The notes beneath the pieces are model-generated. The model worked only from the letters and a program-made list of their open reading frames with translations. It made no database searches and was not told the DNA's origin. A stretch of 64,000 nucleotides of DNA from contig ML662449.1 of assembly GCA_007570785.1 (NCBI GenBank), forward strand, positions 16,614,659-16,678,658, in the 5' to 3' direction. The position numbers were made by a program, and so were the translations under genes. The stretch is from Antilocapra americana. Its lineage: Eukaryota; Chordata; Mammalia; Artiodactyla; Antilocapridae. Positions 10,486 through 22,343 of this stretch are shown here, one piece after another; position 1 is the stretch's first letter; each line of letters begins with the position of its first letter.

Positions 10486-10510
10486 GGAAGCCATTCCTAA
10501 AATGGCTTCC
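10486..10510. repeat. Perfect inverted repeat (hairpin)
   Basis: GGAAGCCATT and its exact reverse complement AATGGCTTCC are separated by the 5-base loop CCTAA. This 10-base stem has no run of T after it in either direction and no gene nearby, so I do not call it a terminator. It may be the core of an old palindromic transposon. Confidence 0.6.
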
Positions 10511-11443
10511 CCAGCAATGTTTTCAGTTCTTTGTTGTAAAATGGGAAAGAAAAATGTCAATTAAAGGGTATTCACTAGGTTACTATTATACTTTTGGTAT
10601 GGTGCCTGACAGTCCTAGATTTCCTGTATTTTAGAAAGATAACTTATAGGAATCTATATATTTTAATGATACTAGTGCAAATTAAATCATTCATTCATAT
10701 TAATAAATATAGCATACAATAGCGTAGAACACAAACTGAAAGTTTGTATGAAAAAGAGTCCTAATGCATATGTTGATGAAATAAATGTTAAAATTCAAAT
10801 TATGTGACATTTTTCAAAGTCAGGCAAAAATAAAAGATTTAAATGTCAGCATAATACTTGTACTCAGTTAAATCTTTATTTAAATGAAATCATATTTCTT
10901 TTCTTTCATTTTAAATAGCAGTTAATTAATATATTCTTACTGGAATTTACAGTAAAGTAAATTTGGGAACTGACACAATGAATGTGTAGATAAATATCTT
11001 GAAAAAATCAATAAAATTCTTTGTGACAATAATGTTACCACATCAGATTTATAGCAGCTGGTTAAACAATATACATCCTCCTCCATACTTCTAAGTTTTG
11101 CTCCAGGATCTTTTTTATAGACTATATTATTTCATGGTAGAATTGTAAAGAGGCATTTAAAATAATTTTTCTTAACATTCAGTGTACCTTCAAGAAAGGT
11201 TCTATTTTGAAGATTTCTCCAAATAATAGCTTACTTAAATATCTCAGGAACAGTTTTCTCTAGGGCACATGTAGATTTTCACCATGGGTAATTCTAAAAT
11301 AGAACACTTTTACCCAAAACAGGAGCCTCCCACAGGGAAAGTTAACCTTTTAAAGATATAATCAAGATCAAGCTTGATATAGGAGAGCCACTGAGTTTTG
11401 ACATCTATTTTTAAGTCATTTACATTTTCATCTGACTTCCTCA

Positions 11444-11475
11444 TATAATATAAATATATATATATATATATATTT
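11444..11475. repeat. AT dinucleotide microsatellite
   Basis: A run of alternating T and A, nearly uninterrupted for about 30 bases. Confidence 0.85.
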
Positions 11476-12880
11476 TTCTATTGGAGCAAGTTTACTTTAT
11501 GAGTCAAAGTATTTTTTTTCAAGTTTCAAAATATTAAATCTTAAACCATTATTCTGTAGTCATGGAGCATTATAACAAACAGCCTACTCAAAACTGTCAC
11601 TATTGATATGATAGTAATACTGCAAAGAAGCCGCTTCTCCAGTATCTTCTCTAAATGGACAAAAAGAGAAAAACAGACTTAATTTTACTACCTCAAAAAC
11701 TTGTGCTGTACTTGACCAGTTTATTATTCTACTTATTTATTGCCTGTTACTGGTTTGATGTCTAAAGAAACATCAAATTTATGGTTCATTTTTTACAGAT
11801 ATATAGTACTGTATTTCTGTTTTTAATATCATTATTTATTATTCTTATTATTTTGCATGAATTGGTTAATTTTTAATTTTATGAATCTCACTTCTCAACC
11901 TAATTATTATAAATATCCATATATATTAAATCATATAATTTTCTGATATGAAAATCATATGGCAAATGTAGAGCAACTACATTGAAGAGCAACTACAATG
12001 AAAGCATTTGTAATCCCATTATCTAAAACAAAAATATACCAAATCTATTCCTTTGAATGAGTTTATAGATACATGCATAATTACATGTAGTGTATACATT
12101 TCATATATTTTCTATGTTCTATAAATAGGTTTTAGATGTATACATATGTATATATATATACTACATATTGCTCTACTTATATATATAGGAAAGTAGTTTA
12201 CAGCCATGCTGCAGTGTGAACATACTTGCAGCAATAGCCATTTTAATTGATATCACTTAACCATATGGAGAAAATAATTTACATAAACATTTCTCAATTG
12301 CTTTATAGAATTTTATAAGTTTTTCTGTATGCAGATTATGAAATACACGTTGTATGACTTCCTAGATATAGGATCATTGAGTCAAATTTTGTACAAAATC
12401 TTGAAATATATGATATACTTTTAGAAAGAGAAGTAAACACCTTGCCAGGACCCTTAGCATGAAGAGGTTTAAGTTCAAGATGAAGCTTAGATGTATAACT
12501 TAATTAACTTAATTATTAAGATGATTGCCAGTGAATTAAATCATAGACTATAATTCGGTAATATCTTTATCATATATCAAATTATACTATCATTATTCAC
12601 TCTGGCAACAAATATAGAGAAACATAATTATTCTGATAATAATATTATAGTATCTGTAAAATGATCTATAGGTTAATATAGCAGTCACATGTTAAAACAT
12701 AAACTCAGAGTATATACATAAAAAGATCTATCAACAAATGGAAAGATACACAACTTCAATCATTTTTAAAAGAATACATTTTAAAAGTAATTACAGTGCT
12801 TTCCTCTATCCAGAGGGCTAAAGCAGTCATCTGATTAAACTGAGTGAAAAATAAATTGTTAAACAAGTAATTTCAAAACT
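11476..12880. other. Unassigned very AT-rich DNA
   Basis: No gene or named repeat. Contains the second copy of the 60-base dispersed repeat at 12190-12252 and an ATGTATATATATATAC run at about 12145-12165. Confidence 0.4.
12190..12252 (+). repeat. Short dispersed repeat, copy 2
   Basis: Direct-orientation partner of 9994-10051, 2.2 kb away, with about the same block order. Here it follows GGAAAGTAGTTTA and ends at CACTTAACC. Confidence 0.65.
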
Positions 12881-13060
12881 CTTTGTGGTAATAGAAGTGG
12901 ATGCAGCCTCACTGGAGGGTATGGAGTCAATTCCTTTAACATTGCACATGCTCTTTGACACAGAAGTTATACCTCTGGGAATACATCCTGATACAGATCA
13001 CTTGTGAATGTCAAGTCATGAAACAATAGATTAAATGCTATTTTCTTTCACGTTTTCCTT
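12880..13060 (+). mobile_element. Possible old L1M 3' fragment
   Basis: The stretch CTTTGACACAGAAGTTATAC followed by CTCTGGGAATACATCCTG resembles the late ORF2 block of old L1 elements (roughly: CTTTGACCCAGCAATTCC). Support is limited to this block. Confidence 0.35.
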
Positions 13061-14185
13061 TTCTCTGTACCATGTTGCGATATCCCAGTATCCTAAAGCC
13101 AGCTGCTTTGCAGCTTGGCCTAAACATGCTAAGAAATTGTGGAACTAACTTTCCTAAGACAGTTTTTTCCTTTCTGGTCTTTATAGGAAAATGTTAAGAT
13201 CCTGTTGACTGATTCAGGAGGCCAGTGATGAGGATAACTTAAGAAAAAAAATTGAGAAGACTTCAGCACCCTGCTATATTCTGTCCTTGCATCTGTGAGA
13301 GGAGAAGGGAATACTTATCTTTCTCAAGCTTAGTGATGAGGCTTTTAACAACCTGCTATGGCTACTGGATATGTTTATTGTGCAGTTGAAGGAACATGAT
13401 GTCCACTGCCTGAATTATACCTACAGAAGAAGTTTACAGAAGCCCCTGCTTCTGGCAAAGCAGAGACAGGGGCATATTGGGATTGCAATTCCAAAAGTGT
13501 TCAAGTTTGCAGTGAAGCAGATAATGACTCCATAATAAGTACTTCAGGAATTCTGAGATAATACTTACAAAGGGATGCTCTGATGGAAAGTCCAAAGTGA
13601 GGGGGCATTTTTAAGTTACCAGTTGAAGATAGCATTGACCATGATAAATATAGATAAAATCCATGATAGCCAAGAAAGAATCAGCATTGGATTCTGCCAT
13701 ATGCAGAGGTCAATAGTATCAGATTAAAATTTTGCCAGATAAAATTCTTACTTTTTTCTCTAACAGTAGATAAAATATTTCTGATGCTCTATCTTTCCCC
13801 TTTGCTCAATATCCCAAATTTAAAAGACCCCCAAACTGAAGTTATTAAATAGAAAAGTCAGCAGAAAAAAAAGTTTGCCTTTTTTGTCCACTTCACTGCA
13901 GTTACCTAGGTGAGGCATTCACAAACTGGAGAAGAAAAGCAATTGTTTAATTACATGAAAATTAATTGCATTGATTTTATATTTGTTAGGATGTCTTGCC
14001 TTAAGTGATTGGGAGACATTTTATGATGTGAGTATTACTGACTAACTATAGGACCTGCACAAGTGTTTACATATCATAGAGAAGTTTGGAGCTCACATCA
14101 CACACATGAAGGGGCTGTCAAAAGGAAGAATGAAGTTCAGTTCATTTAATAAACTAGATTGAGATTTCTATAAATATTTTCATTG
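13061..14185. other. Unassigned intergenic DNA, less AT-rich
   Basis: About 1.1 kb without a recognised repeat. It is somewhat less AT-rich than its surroundings, and no open frame above about 60 codons is present. It may be unique sequence. Confidence 0.45.
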
Positions 14186-14247
14186 AAGTTACAGTCCATG
14201 GGGATCACAAAACATCAGACATGACTGAGCAATTGAGCACAGACACA
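14186..14247 (+). repeat. Bov-tA SINE 3' end fragment
   Basis: Only the last 60 bases of a ruminant SINE remain: ACAGTCCATGGGGATCAC through GACATGACTGAGCAATTGAG. The tRNA-like head is missing, which suggests a 5'-truncated insertion. Confidence 0.75.
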
Positions 14248-14322
14248 TTATTTGTATTCATAAAAGATAGATTAAAACTTTAGCAGACAATTGGTTAATG
14301 AAAGTAGAGTATACATTTAAAA

Positions 14323-14776
14323 GAAAGCTGTGGTACATATACACAATGGAATATTACTCAGCATTAAAAAAAAAATTCATTTGAAGCAATTCTACTCAGA
14401 TGGACGAAACTGGAGCCCATTATCCAGAGTGAAGTAAGCCAGAAGCAAAAACAACAATACAGTATATTAACACATATATATGGAATTTAGAAAGATGGTA
14501 ACGAGAACCCAACATGCGAGACAGCAAAAGGAATGCAGATGTATAGAATAGACTCGTGGACTCTGTGGATGAGGGTAGGGGTGGGATGATATGGGAGAAG
14601 GGCATTGAAACAAGTTAATTATCATATGTTTAATCAATCGCCAGCCCAGGATTGATGCTCTGGGCTGGTGCAGCGAGATTTCCCTGGGGGGAGGAAGGAG
14701 GGAGGGGGTTTCTGGAGCGGGAGCATATGTAAACCCATGGTGATATCATGACATTGTATGGCAAAACAATAAAAAA

Positions 14777-14819
<43 letters not shown>

Positions 14820-14829
14820 AAATAAAATG
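14323..14829 (+). mobile_element. Ruminant L1 3' end with (TAAA)n tail
   Basis: Sense-strand 3' untranslated region of a ruminant L1, recognised from GGTACATATACACAATGGAA, TTTAATCAATCGCCAGCCCA and a G-rich block (about 14681-14720). It ends in a tetranucleotide tail of about fourteen TAAA units (14771-14829), which is now a microsatellite. Confidence 0.85.
14771..14829. repeat. (TAAA)n microsatellite in L1 tail
   Basis: Tandem AAATA/TAAA units at the end of the L1. Read on the minus strand it encodes the repeated FIYL-type run in a spurious frame of 67 codons. Confidence 0.9.
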
Positions 14830-15084
14830 GAATGCAATTAATACATCAGAAAATATGCTAGATTTTACTTGGGATAATTTAAAACAATTCCTTAAATGGA
14901 GGAACATAGATGTAACTTAAGAGCATTGTTAATTATAATAAGTTCTTCATTCCAGAATTTTAACTAGATGTTCCTGAAACTGCCAATACAAATGAGTTTC
15001 TTTAGGCATTAACGTTTGTTTCCTCATCAGGTTAATTTGTTTTGTTAGAGATAATTTCATTTTAATAGCTTTCATACTGTGCCA
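14830..15084. other. Unassigned intergenic DNA
   Basis: No feature recognised. Confidence 0.4.
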
Positions 15085-15320
15085 GTGAGCTGTTGTTATA
15101 CTGCATTAACAAAAGCCTTATATATTTTAGTTGCTTTCAACAACAAAGGTTTATTTTTTGTTCCTCTTACATATCCTGATGTCACACCTGAAGTTCTTCT
15201 CTTTATTTGAGGACAAAAAACAAACTTAGCTTGGGAAAATTTGGCCTCATGAGCAATAAGAGCCATGCCTGTTTTCAGGAGTGGTAGCTATATATATCAC
15301 TCTTGTTCAGATTCCACTGG
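15085..15320. repeat. Possible old MER-type repeat
   Basis: The order 'GCTGTTGTTATACTGCATTA', then TTAGTTGCTTTCAACAACA, then AAGGTTTATTTTTTGTTCC resembles a family of old mammalian repeats with a TTTAAACAACA...TTTATTTCT core. I cannot name it with confidence. Confidence 0.3.
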
Positions 15321-15654
15321 AAAAAGCAAGACACTCAGGAAATTCTGATATATAGAAAAGAAAGAAATGCAATACTCTTACTGGGAGAGGAAGTAAATAC
15401 TTACAACCAACAATAAGTTAACCTACCAAATGATTAACAGTACTTTTGCCTTTTAATACAATACCATAAAATCATGCCTAAATTACTGAGGATTGTTTTT
15501 TGCAACACAACAATACCTGATTTTAAATTAAAAAAAAAATTTTCACATATATAAGAAATTGAAGAAATTTAATAGCTAACACACATATATGCAACATCTA
15601 GATTCTATCAAGATTTTTCTTCAAAACTTGATTTTTTGTTTACTTTTTGAGGTC

Positions 15655-15800
15655 TAGAAAGTCTTTTTTCATTTATAAGTAAACAAGACAGGTGTTATTA
15701 AGCTCATTTTGCAAATAAGCAAACTGAGGTTCAGGGTCACTTAATAGGTTCACTTACTAGTTCAGAGCAGGTTTCCATTTCTTGACCTTAGTTGTATAAG
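15655..15800 (+). repeat. MIR SINE
   Basis: The MIR core is readable: ATTAAGCTCATTTTGCAAAT, then AAACTGAGGTTCAGGGTCAC, TTACTAGTTCAGAGCAGG. It is an old tRNA-derived SINE shared by all mammals and matches in sense orientation. Confidence 0.72.
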
Positions 15801-15866
15801 GTTTTCATCTAGGAATCCTTAAAAAAAGCTGATACTTGGATCCCATCCCCAGAGACTGATTTTATG
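15801..15866 (+). repeat. MER5A fragment (hAT-Charlie)
   Basis: A piece of the palindromic MER5A element: AAAAAAGCTGATACTTGGAT then CCCATCCCCAGAGACTGATT. It is cut off by the TA microsatellite that follows. Confidence 0.5.
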
Positions 15867-15904
15867 TGTATATATATATATATGTATGGATATATATATA
15901 TGAT
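15867..15904. repeat. TA-rich microsatellite
   Basis: Two (TA)n runs separated by GTATGGA, directly before a BovB 3' end. Confidence 0.8.
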
Positions 15905-16432
15905 TTTTTGTTGTTGTTGTTCAGTCACTAAGTCATGTCTGACTCTTTGCAACCTCACAAACTGCTGCAAATCAGGCTTCCCTGTCCTTCACTATCTGGG
16001 AGCAGAGTTTGCTCAAATTCATGTCCATTGAGCTGGTGATGCCATTCAACCATCTTATCCTCTGTTGCCCCCTTCTCCTCATGCCTTCAATCTTTCCCAG
16101 CATCAACTTTTCCAATGAGCTGGCTCTTCACATCAAGTGGCCAAAGTACTGGAATTTCAGCTTAAGCAACAGTTCTTCCAATGAATATTCAGGGTTGATC
16201 TCCTTTAGGACAGACTGGTTTGATCTCCTTGCTGTCCATGGGATTCTCAAGAATCTTCTCCAGCATCACAATTTGAAAGCATGAGTTCTTTGGCATTCAG
16301 CCTTCTTTATGAAACAACTCTTACATCCATACATGACTACCGGAAAAATCATAGCTTTAGTTAGATGGACCTTTGTTGCCAAAATGATGTCTCTGCTTTT
16401 TAATGTATTATCTAAATTTATCATAGTTTAAT
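15905..16432 (-). mobile_element. BovB 3' fragment, antisense
   Basis: The left edge TTGTTGTTGTTCAGTCACTA is the BovB 3' terminus in reverse. The segment runs about 525 bases into the element and stops near TCTAAATTTATCATAG. It lacks a piece around 16105-16120 compared with other copies (the GGGTCTTTTCC block). It is 5'-truncated, as most BovB copies are. Confidence 0.88.
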
Positions 16433-16504
16433 ATATTTAACAAAATATCATGCAAATATATATTAAAATAATATGTATCACATAAAAATATATGCAAAAA
16501 ATAT

Positions 16505-16618
16505 ACTCACTCCAGTGTTCTTGCCTGGAGAATCCCAGGAATGGGGGAGCCTGGTGGGCTGCTGTCTATGGGGTCGTACAGAGTCAGACACGACTGAAGC
16601 AGCTTAGCAGCAGCGGCA
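16505..16618 (+). repeat. Bov-tA SINE 3' half
   Basis: 5'-truncated SINE starting at CACTCCAGTGTTCTTGCC and ending TCAGACACGACTGAAGCAGC, with a tail of AGC/CAGC units. Confidence 0.82.
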
Positions 16619-16639
16619 CATAAAGTCATTATTATTATA

Positions 16640-17945
16640 ATAAAATGTTGCAAAATTTATCATCTTAACCATTTTTAAAAATATGATTTAGTAGTGTCTA
16701 ATATATTCACATTGTTGTAAAACAGATCTTCAGAACTTTTCAACTAGCAAATATGAAACTATACCTATTAAATAAATGCTTCTGTTTTCCCCTTCCCCTA
16801 ACCCCTGGTAATCATCATTTTACTTTCTATTTCTATGACTTTATTTTCAATACCTTCTGCAAATGCAATTATAGTACTTTCTTTTTTGTGACTGGCTTAT
16901 TTTAGTTGCCATAATGCCCTCAGATGCACTGTGTTGTAGCATATGACAGTGTTTTATCCCCCCTTAAGGCTTAATAATCTGTTGTATTACACATTGCATT
17001 TTGTTTATACATTCATCTGTTGACAGAATTAAGACTGTTTTCACCTTTTGGGTGTTATGAATAGTGATGTTATCTATGATCATGGTTGTACAAGTATTTC
17101 TGAGTGCAACATTTTGGTTTCCTTGATATTTTTTCTATTGATTTCCTATTCTCTATTTCATTTATCCCTCTTCCAACCTTTATTTCCTTTCTTCTTCTAG
17201 CTTTGGGTTAAGTCCAATAGTCTTTATTCTAGTTTCATAATGTGCAATTTTAGGTGGTTTATTTTGGGTCATTTTAAATGTATATATTTATTGATATAAA
17301 TTTCCTTCATACCACATATTTCACTGCATTACACAAATTTTGGTATGAGATATTTTTGGTTTCATTTGTCTCAAGGCATTTCCTAGCATTCTCAGAGACT
17401 TCATTTTTGATATTCTGGTAATTTAAGAGTGTGTTGAGTTTCCATATATTTGTAGAGTTTTTGTTTTCCATCTACTATTTAATTTTAGTTTCAACTGTGA
17501 TCAGAAATGATTTGTATGATTTCTATCTTCTTGAATATTTTTATGGATTCAAGAATTTGTCTATAGTGTTGTTCAAGATTGTTATTTCCTTATTGATCTT
17601 CTGTCTGGTTATTTTACTTATTATTAAAATAGAGGAATTATTATGTTCCTATCTCTTATCTATTCAGTTCTGTCAATGTGTTTCATACATTACAGAGTTC
17701 AGTTGACTGAGGAATAAACATTTATAACTTTTATATTTTCTTGGTAAATTGGCCCTTTATCATTGTATAATGTTGCTCAAAAACTCCTATAACAATTTTT
17801 GACTTAAATCTATTTGTTTATTTGTATAGATATCCCCTTTTCTTTTAATTATCTATTGCATGGATTATCCTTTTCTTCATTTCACTTTCAACCTTTGTGT
17901 GTCCTTTAATCTAGAATGAATTTCTTAAGGTAAATAGCATGTAGT
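16640..17945 (-). mobile_element. Old L1 (L1M/L1ME) fragment, antisense, internally deleted
   Basis: The left part (16640-17130) is the antisense of an L1 3' end: GTAATCATCATTTTACTTTC, TTTTTGTGACTGGCTTATTT, then CATTCATCTGTTGACAG. The right part (17133-17945) corresponds to ORF2 sequence far upstream: TTTGGTATGAGATATTTTTG, TTTCAACTGTGATCAGAAA, AAATTGGCCCTTTATCATTG. The sequence between has been lost. Open frames are short and antisense. Confidence 0.72.
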
Positions 17946-17947
17946 TG

Positions 17948-19340
17948 GATCAGTTCAGGTCATTCAGTTGCTGAGTCGTGTCCAACTGTTTGTGACCCCA
18001 TGATCTGCAGCATGTCAGGACTCCTTGTTCATCAGCAACTCCAGGAATTCACTCAAACTAATGTCCATTGAGTCAGTGACACCATCCAACCATCTCGTCC
18101 TCTGTTGTCCTCTTCTCCTCCCGCCTTCAATCTTTCCCAGCATCAGGGTCTTTTTAAATGAGTCAGTTCTTTGCAGCAGGTGGCCAAAGTATTGGGAGTT
18201 TCAGCTTCAGCATCAGTCCCTCCAATGAATATTCAGGACTGATTTCCTTTTGGATAGACTGATTGGATCTCCTTGCAGTCTAAGGGGCTCTCAAGAGTCT
18301 TCTCCAACACCACATTTCAAAAGCATTTATTCTTTGGCACTAAGCTCTCTTTATAGTCCAAATCTTACATTCATACATGACTGCTTGAAAAGCCATAGCT
18401 TTGACTAGATGGACTTTTGTTGGCAATGTCTCTGCTTTTTAATATGCTGTCTAGGATGGTCATAGCTTTTCTTCCAAGGAGAAAATGTCTTTTAATTTCA
18501 TGGCTGCAGTCACCATCTGCAGTGGTTTTGAGCCCCCAAAATAAAGTCTCTCACTGTTTCCATTGTTTTCCCATCTACTTGTTATGAAGTGATGGGACCA
18601 GATGGCATGATCTTAGTTTTCTAAATGTTGAGTTTTAAGCCAACTTTTTCACACTTCACTTTCACTTTCATCAAGATGTTCTTTAGTAATTCTTCACTTT
18701 CTGCCATAAGGTTGGCATCATCTGCATATCTGAGGTTCTTGATATTTCTCCCAGCAATCTTGATTCCAGCTTGTGCTTCCTCCAGCTCATCCTTTCTCAT
18801 GGTGTACTCTGCATATAAATTAAATAAGCAGAGTGACAATATACACCCTTGATATACTCCTTTCTCAATTTGGAACTAGTCTGTTCCATGTCAAGTTCTA
18901 ACTGTTGCTTCTTGATCTGCATACAGATTTCTCAGGAGTCATGTCAGGTGGTCTGGTATTCCCATCTCTTTAAGAATTTTACACAGTTTGCTTTGATCCA
19001 CACAATCAAAGGCTTTGGCACAGTCAATAAAGAAGAAGTAGGTATTTTCTGGAACTTTCTCACTTTTTTGATGATCCAATGGATGTTGACCATTTGATTT
19101 CTGGTTCCTCTGCCTTTTCTAAATCCACCTTGAGCATCTGGAGGTTCACAGTTCACATACTGTTGAAGCCTGGCTTAGACAATTTTGAGCATTACTTTGC
19201 TAGCATGTGAGTTGAGTGCAAATGTGCAGTAGTTTGAGCATCTTTTGGCATTGCCTTTCTTTGGGATTGGAATGAAAACTGACCTGAAAGATGATGCTGT
19301 GAAAGTGATGTAGTAGGATACTATCTTCTTTTATCAGTTC
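17948..19340 (-). mobile_element. BovB fragment, antisense, with reverse transcriptase core
   Basis: About 1.4 kb of BovB, from the 3' terminus at the left to the upstream part of the reverse transcriptase at the right. Minus-strand frame 18621-18839 keeps LCLFNLYAEYTMRK and the intact catalytic box RYADDANLMAES. Frame 18944-19156 keeps the upstream GGFRKGRGTRNQMVNIHWII block. Frameshifts separate these frames, so the protein is broken. At the right end, after the block TTGGGATTGGAATGAAAACT, roughly 70 bases of consensus are missing before GATGATGCTGTGAAAGTG. Confidence 0.92.
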
Positions 19341-19429
19341 AGTCACTGTATAATTTTTAACGGTAAGAATAACACATTTATACAAATGTAATTATAGACA
19401 AAGTAATTACTATTGCCATTTTATTAATC

Positions 19430-20100
19430 ATGTATGCGATGTTATATAAATTTTTTTGTCCATTTTCTCTCTTCCTGCTTTCCTTTCTGATTTCACTGAT
19501 TTGTTTTTCTCATAATAAACTTCAAACCCTTCTCATATATTTCTGTGTATTCCATAGGTATTTTTATTGCAGTTTCCACTGTAACTATACATATCTTAAA
19601 TTTATAAATCTATTAAAATTGATTTTGCACAAAAATCTCTACATTTTCACCCTCCCACCCACCTGGTGTTGGGTTATTGAAGTGACTAATTGCATCCTTG
19701 TACATTCTTTTTCCATTAACATAGATTTATAATTTATGTGTTAGCATTTAGCATCTATACACCAAAATTGCAATATTACAGGTTAATACATTAGCCCACT
19801 TCTTCATCTTTCCTGGAGAATTTCTTTCTCTGCCTTGTGTTTCTGTTTAGATCCTTTCATTTCAACTTTAAGGATCTCCTTTAAAATGTCTTGTAGAGTA
19901 GGTCTAGTAGTAATGAATTGTCTCAAGTTTTGTTTACCTGGGATAATCTCAATTTCTACTTAATTTTTGAAAAACAGGTTTTCTAGATACAGTATTATTG
20001 GTTCATAACATTTTTATTCTTTTATTGCTTTGAACATAGTCCATTCCCTTCTGATCAGCAAAGATTCTGCTGAGCAAACCTTTGGTCTCTAGAGTTCCCA
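19430..20100 (-). mobile_element. Old L1M fragment, antisense
   Basis: The block CTTTCATTTCAACTTTAAGG, AAAATGTCTTGTAGAGTAGG and CAAGTTTTGTTTACCTGGGA matches the antisense of an old L1M 5' region. Highly diverged. Confidence 0.58.
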
Positions 20101-20684
20101 CAGGAAACTGCAGTTTCCTAGTCCTCCATTTATCACCTTGAGGACTTTGAAATAAGTATCATTCTCATTACTCAGCATATTGGAGAGAATGCTATAATGT
20201 GCCACCCACTTCTTTTCAGAATTCATTCCTCCAGTTTCTGGGAGTGTTGGCTACTCATTGCTCAGAATGGAGTCTCTTCCTGGGAATTGCCTTAGGGAGA
20301 TGCCTTATGCCAGTTTACTCTTGCTAGAAGCAGACAACCTCCAGTGACTGTTTTCTTTGGTAGTTCTAAGACTATACTGGTAGGGCAGGGGGAGTAATTT
20401 TGATGATGTATATGAGTTTTAGAGCTCCTTCTTAAATCATCTGGGGCTGAACTGTTCTCCTCTCTCTCAGTCTTGCTTCTCTTGTTCTCTCACTAATGTT
20501 AATAAGAGCACTCTTCAACTTACGGTATGCAGATTTGTGTCTCAGTCTATCCCAGGAAATCTGGCTCAAATAATTCAAATACATTTCTGTCTCTACCAAA
20601 ATATCTCTAACTTGCTTTTTATGAAACTGCAAATGTCACTAAACTATTTTTTGTAGTTTTGTTTGTGCATATATGTATATGTGT
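20101..20684. other. Unassigned; perhaps more of the old L1
   Basis: This region follows the old L1M without a clear boundary and could be its 5' untranslated region. No open frame of note. Confidence 0.35.
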
Positions 20685-20929
20685 ATGTATGTATATTGGA
20701 TCTTCTCTGTAGCTCAGATGATAAAAAACCTGCCTGCAATGCAGGAGACCCGGGTTCCATAGCTGGGTCGGAAAGAACCTCTGGAGAAAGAAATGGCAAT
20801 CCACTTCAGTATTCTTGCCTGAAGAGTCTCATGGACAGAGGAGCCTGTGGGCCAGTCTTGTAAAGACTCAGACACAACTGAATCAGACACAACTGAGGAA
20901 CTAACACTACACTACAATGTATGTATATT
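20685..20929 (+). repeat. Bov-tA SINE with 13-base target duplication
   Basis: SINE at about 20698-20916 (GGATCTTCTCTGTAGCTCAG head; CAGACACAACTGA tail, the tail motif duplicated). The direct repeat ATGTATGTATATT flanks it exactly at 20685-20697 and 20917-20929. The B-box is damaged (GGGTTCCATAGC). Confidence 0.9.
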
Positions 20930-20994
20930 ATATGTACTGTACCCCACATAGAAATGCCTTTTACCTCTGATTAATCCAAGAATTAATCAGAAAT

Positions 20995-21757
20995 CAAAGA
21001 TGGACTAAAGAGCCTCTTGATGAAGGAGAAAGAAGAAAGTTAAAAAAGCTGACTTAAAACTCAGCACTGAGAAAACTAAGATCATGGCATCTAGTCCCAT
21101 CAGTTCACGGCAAATAGGTATGGAAAAAATGGGAACAGTGACAAAATTCATTTTCTTGGGCTCCAAAATCACTGTGGATGGTCACTGAAGGCACAAAATT
21201 AAAGGATGTTTGCCCCTTGTAATAAAATTATGACAAACCTAGAGACAGGCTATTAAAAAGTAGAGCCACTGCTCTGTTGACAAAGTCACAGTCACAGTCA
21301 CTGTCGTACAGTCAAAACTATGGTTTTTCCAGCAGTCATGTACAGATGTGAGAGTTGGATCCTAAAGAAAGCTGAACACCAAAGAATTGATGCTTTTGAG
21401 ATGTGGTGCCGGAGAAGACTCTTGAGAGTCCCTTGGACAGCAAGTAGATCAAACCAGTCAATGCTAAAGGAAATCAACCCCAAATATTAATTGAAAGGAC
21501 TTATGCTGAATCTCCCATACTTTGGCCACCTGATGTAAAAAGCCAGCTTATCAGGAAAAAGACCCTGATGCTGGGAAAGACTGAGGGAAATAATAGAAAG
21601 GGGTGACAGAGAATGACATGGTTGGATGGCATCATCTACTCAATGAATACGAGTTTGAGCAAATTCCGAGGTATAATGAAGGACAGGGAAGCTTGGGGTG
21701 CTTCCGTCCATGGGGTCACAAAGAGTTGGACACGACTGAGTGACTGAACAACAACAA
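20995..21757 (+). mobile_element. BovB 3' fragment
   Basis: Sense BovB starting just past the catalytic box, at CTAAAGAGCCTCTTGATGAA, and reaching the 3' terminus (TTGGACACGACTGAGTGACT). It contains stops and a small local expansion of CACAGT units at about 21287-21300. Minus-strand frame 21298-21483 is antisense. Confidence 0.9.
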
Positions 21758-22135
21758 TCCAAGGATGTTGTCACAAGAACATATTACCACATCCTTTGTT
21801 TTCTTACTTATAATATGTTGACGTTCGTTAAGATATGCAAGAATTTTCAGAACACTCTCAACCCCATCTATCTTCACATTTCTCCTTTCTAATTTCTGTC
21901 TGATCAAATGGGGTTATTTTCCACACCTATAATATCTATTAGGCTTTTAATAGTAGAAAGGATGCATGTTTAATAAATGTTAAATAGATCTAAAGAATGA
22001 AATAGAATCAGAAAAGTTCAATATAAATCTTAAAGATTATCTTGAGATACTATGCCTTACTAAATAGAAAGAAATGTATAAATGTCATGCCTTCTTCATA
22101 CTGCTTTATATTATGTCATATTTTATGGATTATTT
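21758..22135. other. Unassigned intergenic DNA
   Basis: No feature recognised. The frame at 21716-21907 on the minus strand starts in BovB and has no known match. Confidence 0.4.
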
Positions 22136-22343
22136 GGGGTTCCCTGGTAGCTCAGATGGTAAAGAGTCTTCTTCCTTCAGTGCAGGAGACCAGGGTTTGA
22201 TCCTGGGTGGAGAAGATCCCCTGGAGAAAGAAGTGGCAATCCACTCCAGTATTCTTGCTTGGAAAATCCCATGGATGCAGGAGCGTGGCAGGTTACAGGT
22301 CACAGAGTCAGACACGACTGAACGACTTCATTTTCACTTTCAG
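22136..22343 (+). repeat. Bov-tA SINE
   Basis: Full-length SINE with head GGGGTTCCCTGGTAGCTCAG, B-box GGGTTTGATCC and tail CAGACACGACTGAACGACTT followed by TTTTCACTTTCA. Confidence 0.9.

Larger units (their letters stand above)
9833..11443. other. Unassigned AT-rich intergenic DNA
   Basis: No named repeat or gene. Two items inside are listed separately: a dispersed 60-base repeat at 9994-10051 and a perfect hairpin at 10486-10510. The plus-strand frame at 10365-10634 (89 codons) crosses the hairpin and resembles no known protein. Confidence 0.4.

Noticed and set aside
14771..14829. (TAAA)n as a CRISPR-like or minisatellite array
   Set aside because: The units are four bases long with no spacers; it is a degraded LINE tail.
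17431..17706. A 91-codon hydrophobic frame resembling a membrane protein
   Set aside because: It is T-rich antisense L1; the hydrophobic residues follow from base composition.
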